A stretch of 33,652 nt of DNA from contig REBP01000079.1 of assembly GCA_007692665.1 (NCBI GenBank), positions 1 through 33,652 on the forward strand, in the 5' to 3' direction. The notes under the pieces are model-generated. The model saw only the letters and a program-made list of their open reading frames with translations. It searched no databases and was not told the origin of the DNA. Shown here piece by piece: positions 33,498-33,652 of this stretch. The number at the start of each line of letters is the position of its first letter. The first letter of the stretch is position 1. A program made the position numbers and the translations under genes. The DNA comes from Gemmatimonadales bacterium. Lineage in GTDB: Bacteria > Gemmatimonadota > Gemmatimonadetes > Longimicrobiales > Gaopeijiaceae.

Positions 33498-33652
33498 TGG
33501 AGTCTCCTTGCGTTCGAGAGGTCCGGCGGGCGCCTGCGTGGGCGCCTCCGACCGGATCAGGAGAGACTGCGAATGAGACGGAAGGATCGGGTTGTTGCGT
33601 TCGAGGGGTGGGTCAGGCGCCCGGGGGCGCGGTGGCAGTCTGCAGAAACACG
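33498..33652 (-). promoter_or_regulatory. Upstream region of the SusCD operon with 11-bp direct repeats
   Basis: The ribosome-binding site AGGAGA is at 33503-33508 (minus). TTGCGTTCGAG occurs at 33508-33518 and again at 33595-33605, same orientation, 87 bp apart. No convincing sigma-70 promoter is visible, and no SusR, anti-sigma or sigma gene is in the window; these may lie to the right. Confidence 0.35.

Overview
High-GC (about 70% by eye) chromosomal DNA from a diderm bacterium. The evidence is a SusC/SusD pair, a carboxypeptidase-regulatory-type TonB receptor, several beta-barrel proteins ending in Phe or Leu, four lipoboxes and frequent GTG starts. The combination resembles Gemmatimonadota or a similar phylum; this is inference, as no rRNA or other phylogenetic marker is present. 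I saw no tRNA, rRNA, CRISPR array, insertion sequence or phage gene. Most very long ORFs that can be drawn here are antisense shadows of real genes, as expected at this GC.

Left part (1-7.7 kb): a multi-PAS histidine kinase cut by the window edge (minus), a small glycine-rich exported protein (minus), and a DedA membrane protein fused to a degenerate PAP2-like domain (plus). Next comes a minus-strand macA adaptor gene followed by a MacB-type ABC ATPase that stops being an ATPase just after the Q-loop, where the sequence runs into the middle of a tandem universal-stress-protein gene. This looks like a deletion scar that removed the rest of the ATPase, any permease and the front of the Usp gene. 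A small outer-membrane barrel and csaA follow.

7.4-13.7 kb: a minus-strand set reading ArsR-type regulator, TonB-dependent receptor, YnjB-like substrate-binding lipoprotein, CsaA. The receptor and binding protein overlap by TGATG. A 12-bp perfect palindrome covers the receptor start codon and is a candidate ArsR operator. A reduced FGGY-type sugar kinase is divergent from arsR.

13.7-21.7 kb (plus): a 363-bp gap with a potentially structured leader, then nine overlapping genes for an Mrp/Mnh-type cation/proton antiporter. The order is E-F-G-MbhD-like-(MbhE+B)-C-D-D-D, that of the membrane arm of archaeal Mbh hydrogenases rather than canonical mrpABCDEFG. There are three antiporter-type subunits, and the third lacks the conserved TM5 glutamate.

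21.7-33.5 kb (minus): SusC, SusD, a lipoprotein gamma-glutamyltransferase, a lipoprotein HExxHNxGxxH metallopeptidase, a small beta-barrel protein and a large outer-membrane barrel protein. Read together, these look like a surface system for cleaving and importing peptides, possibly gamma-glutamyl peptides; the substrate is inferred from gene content only.
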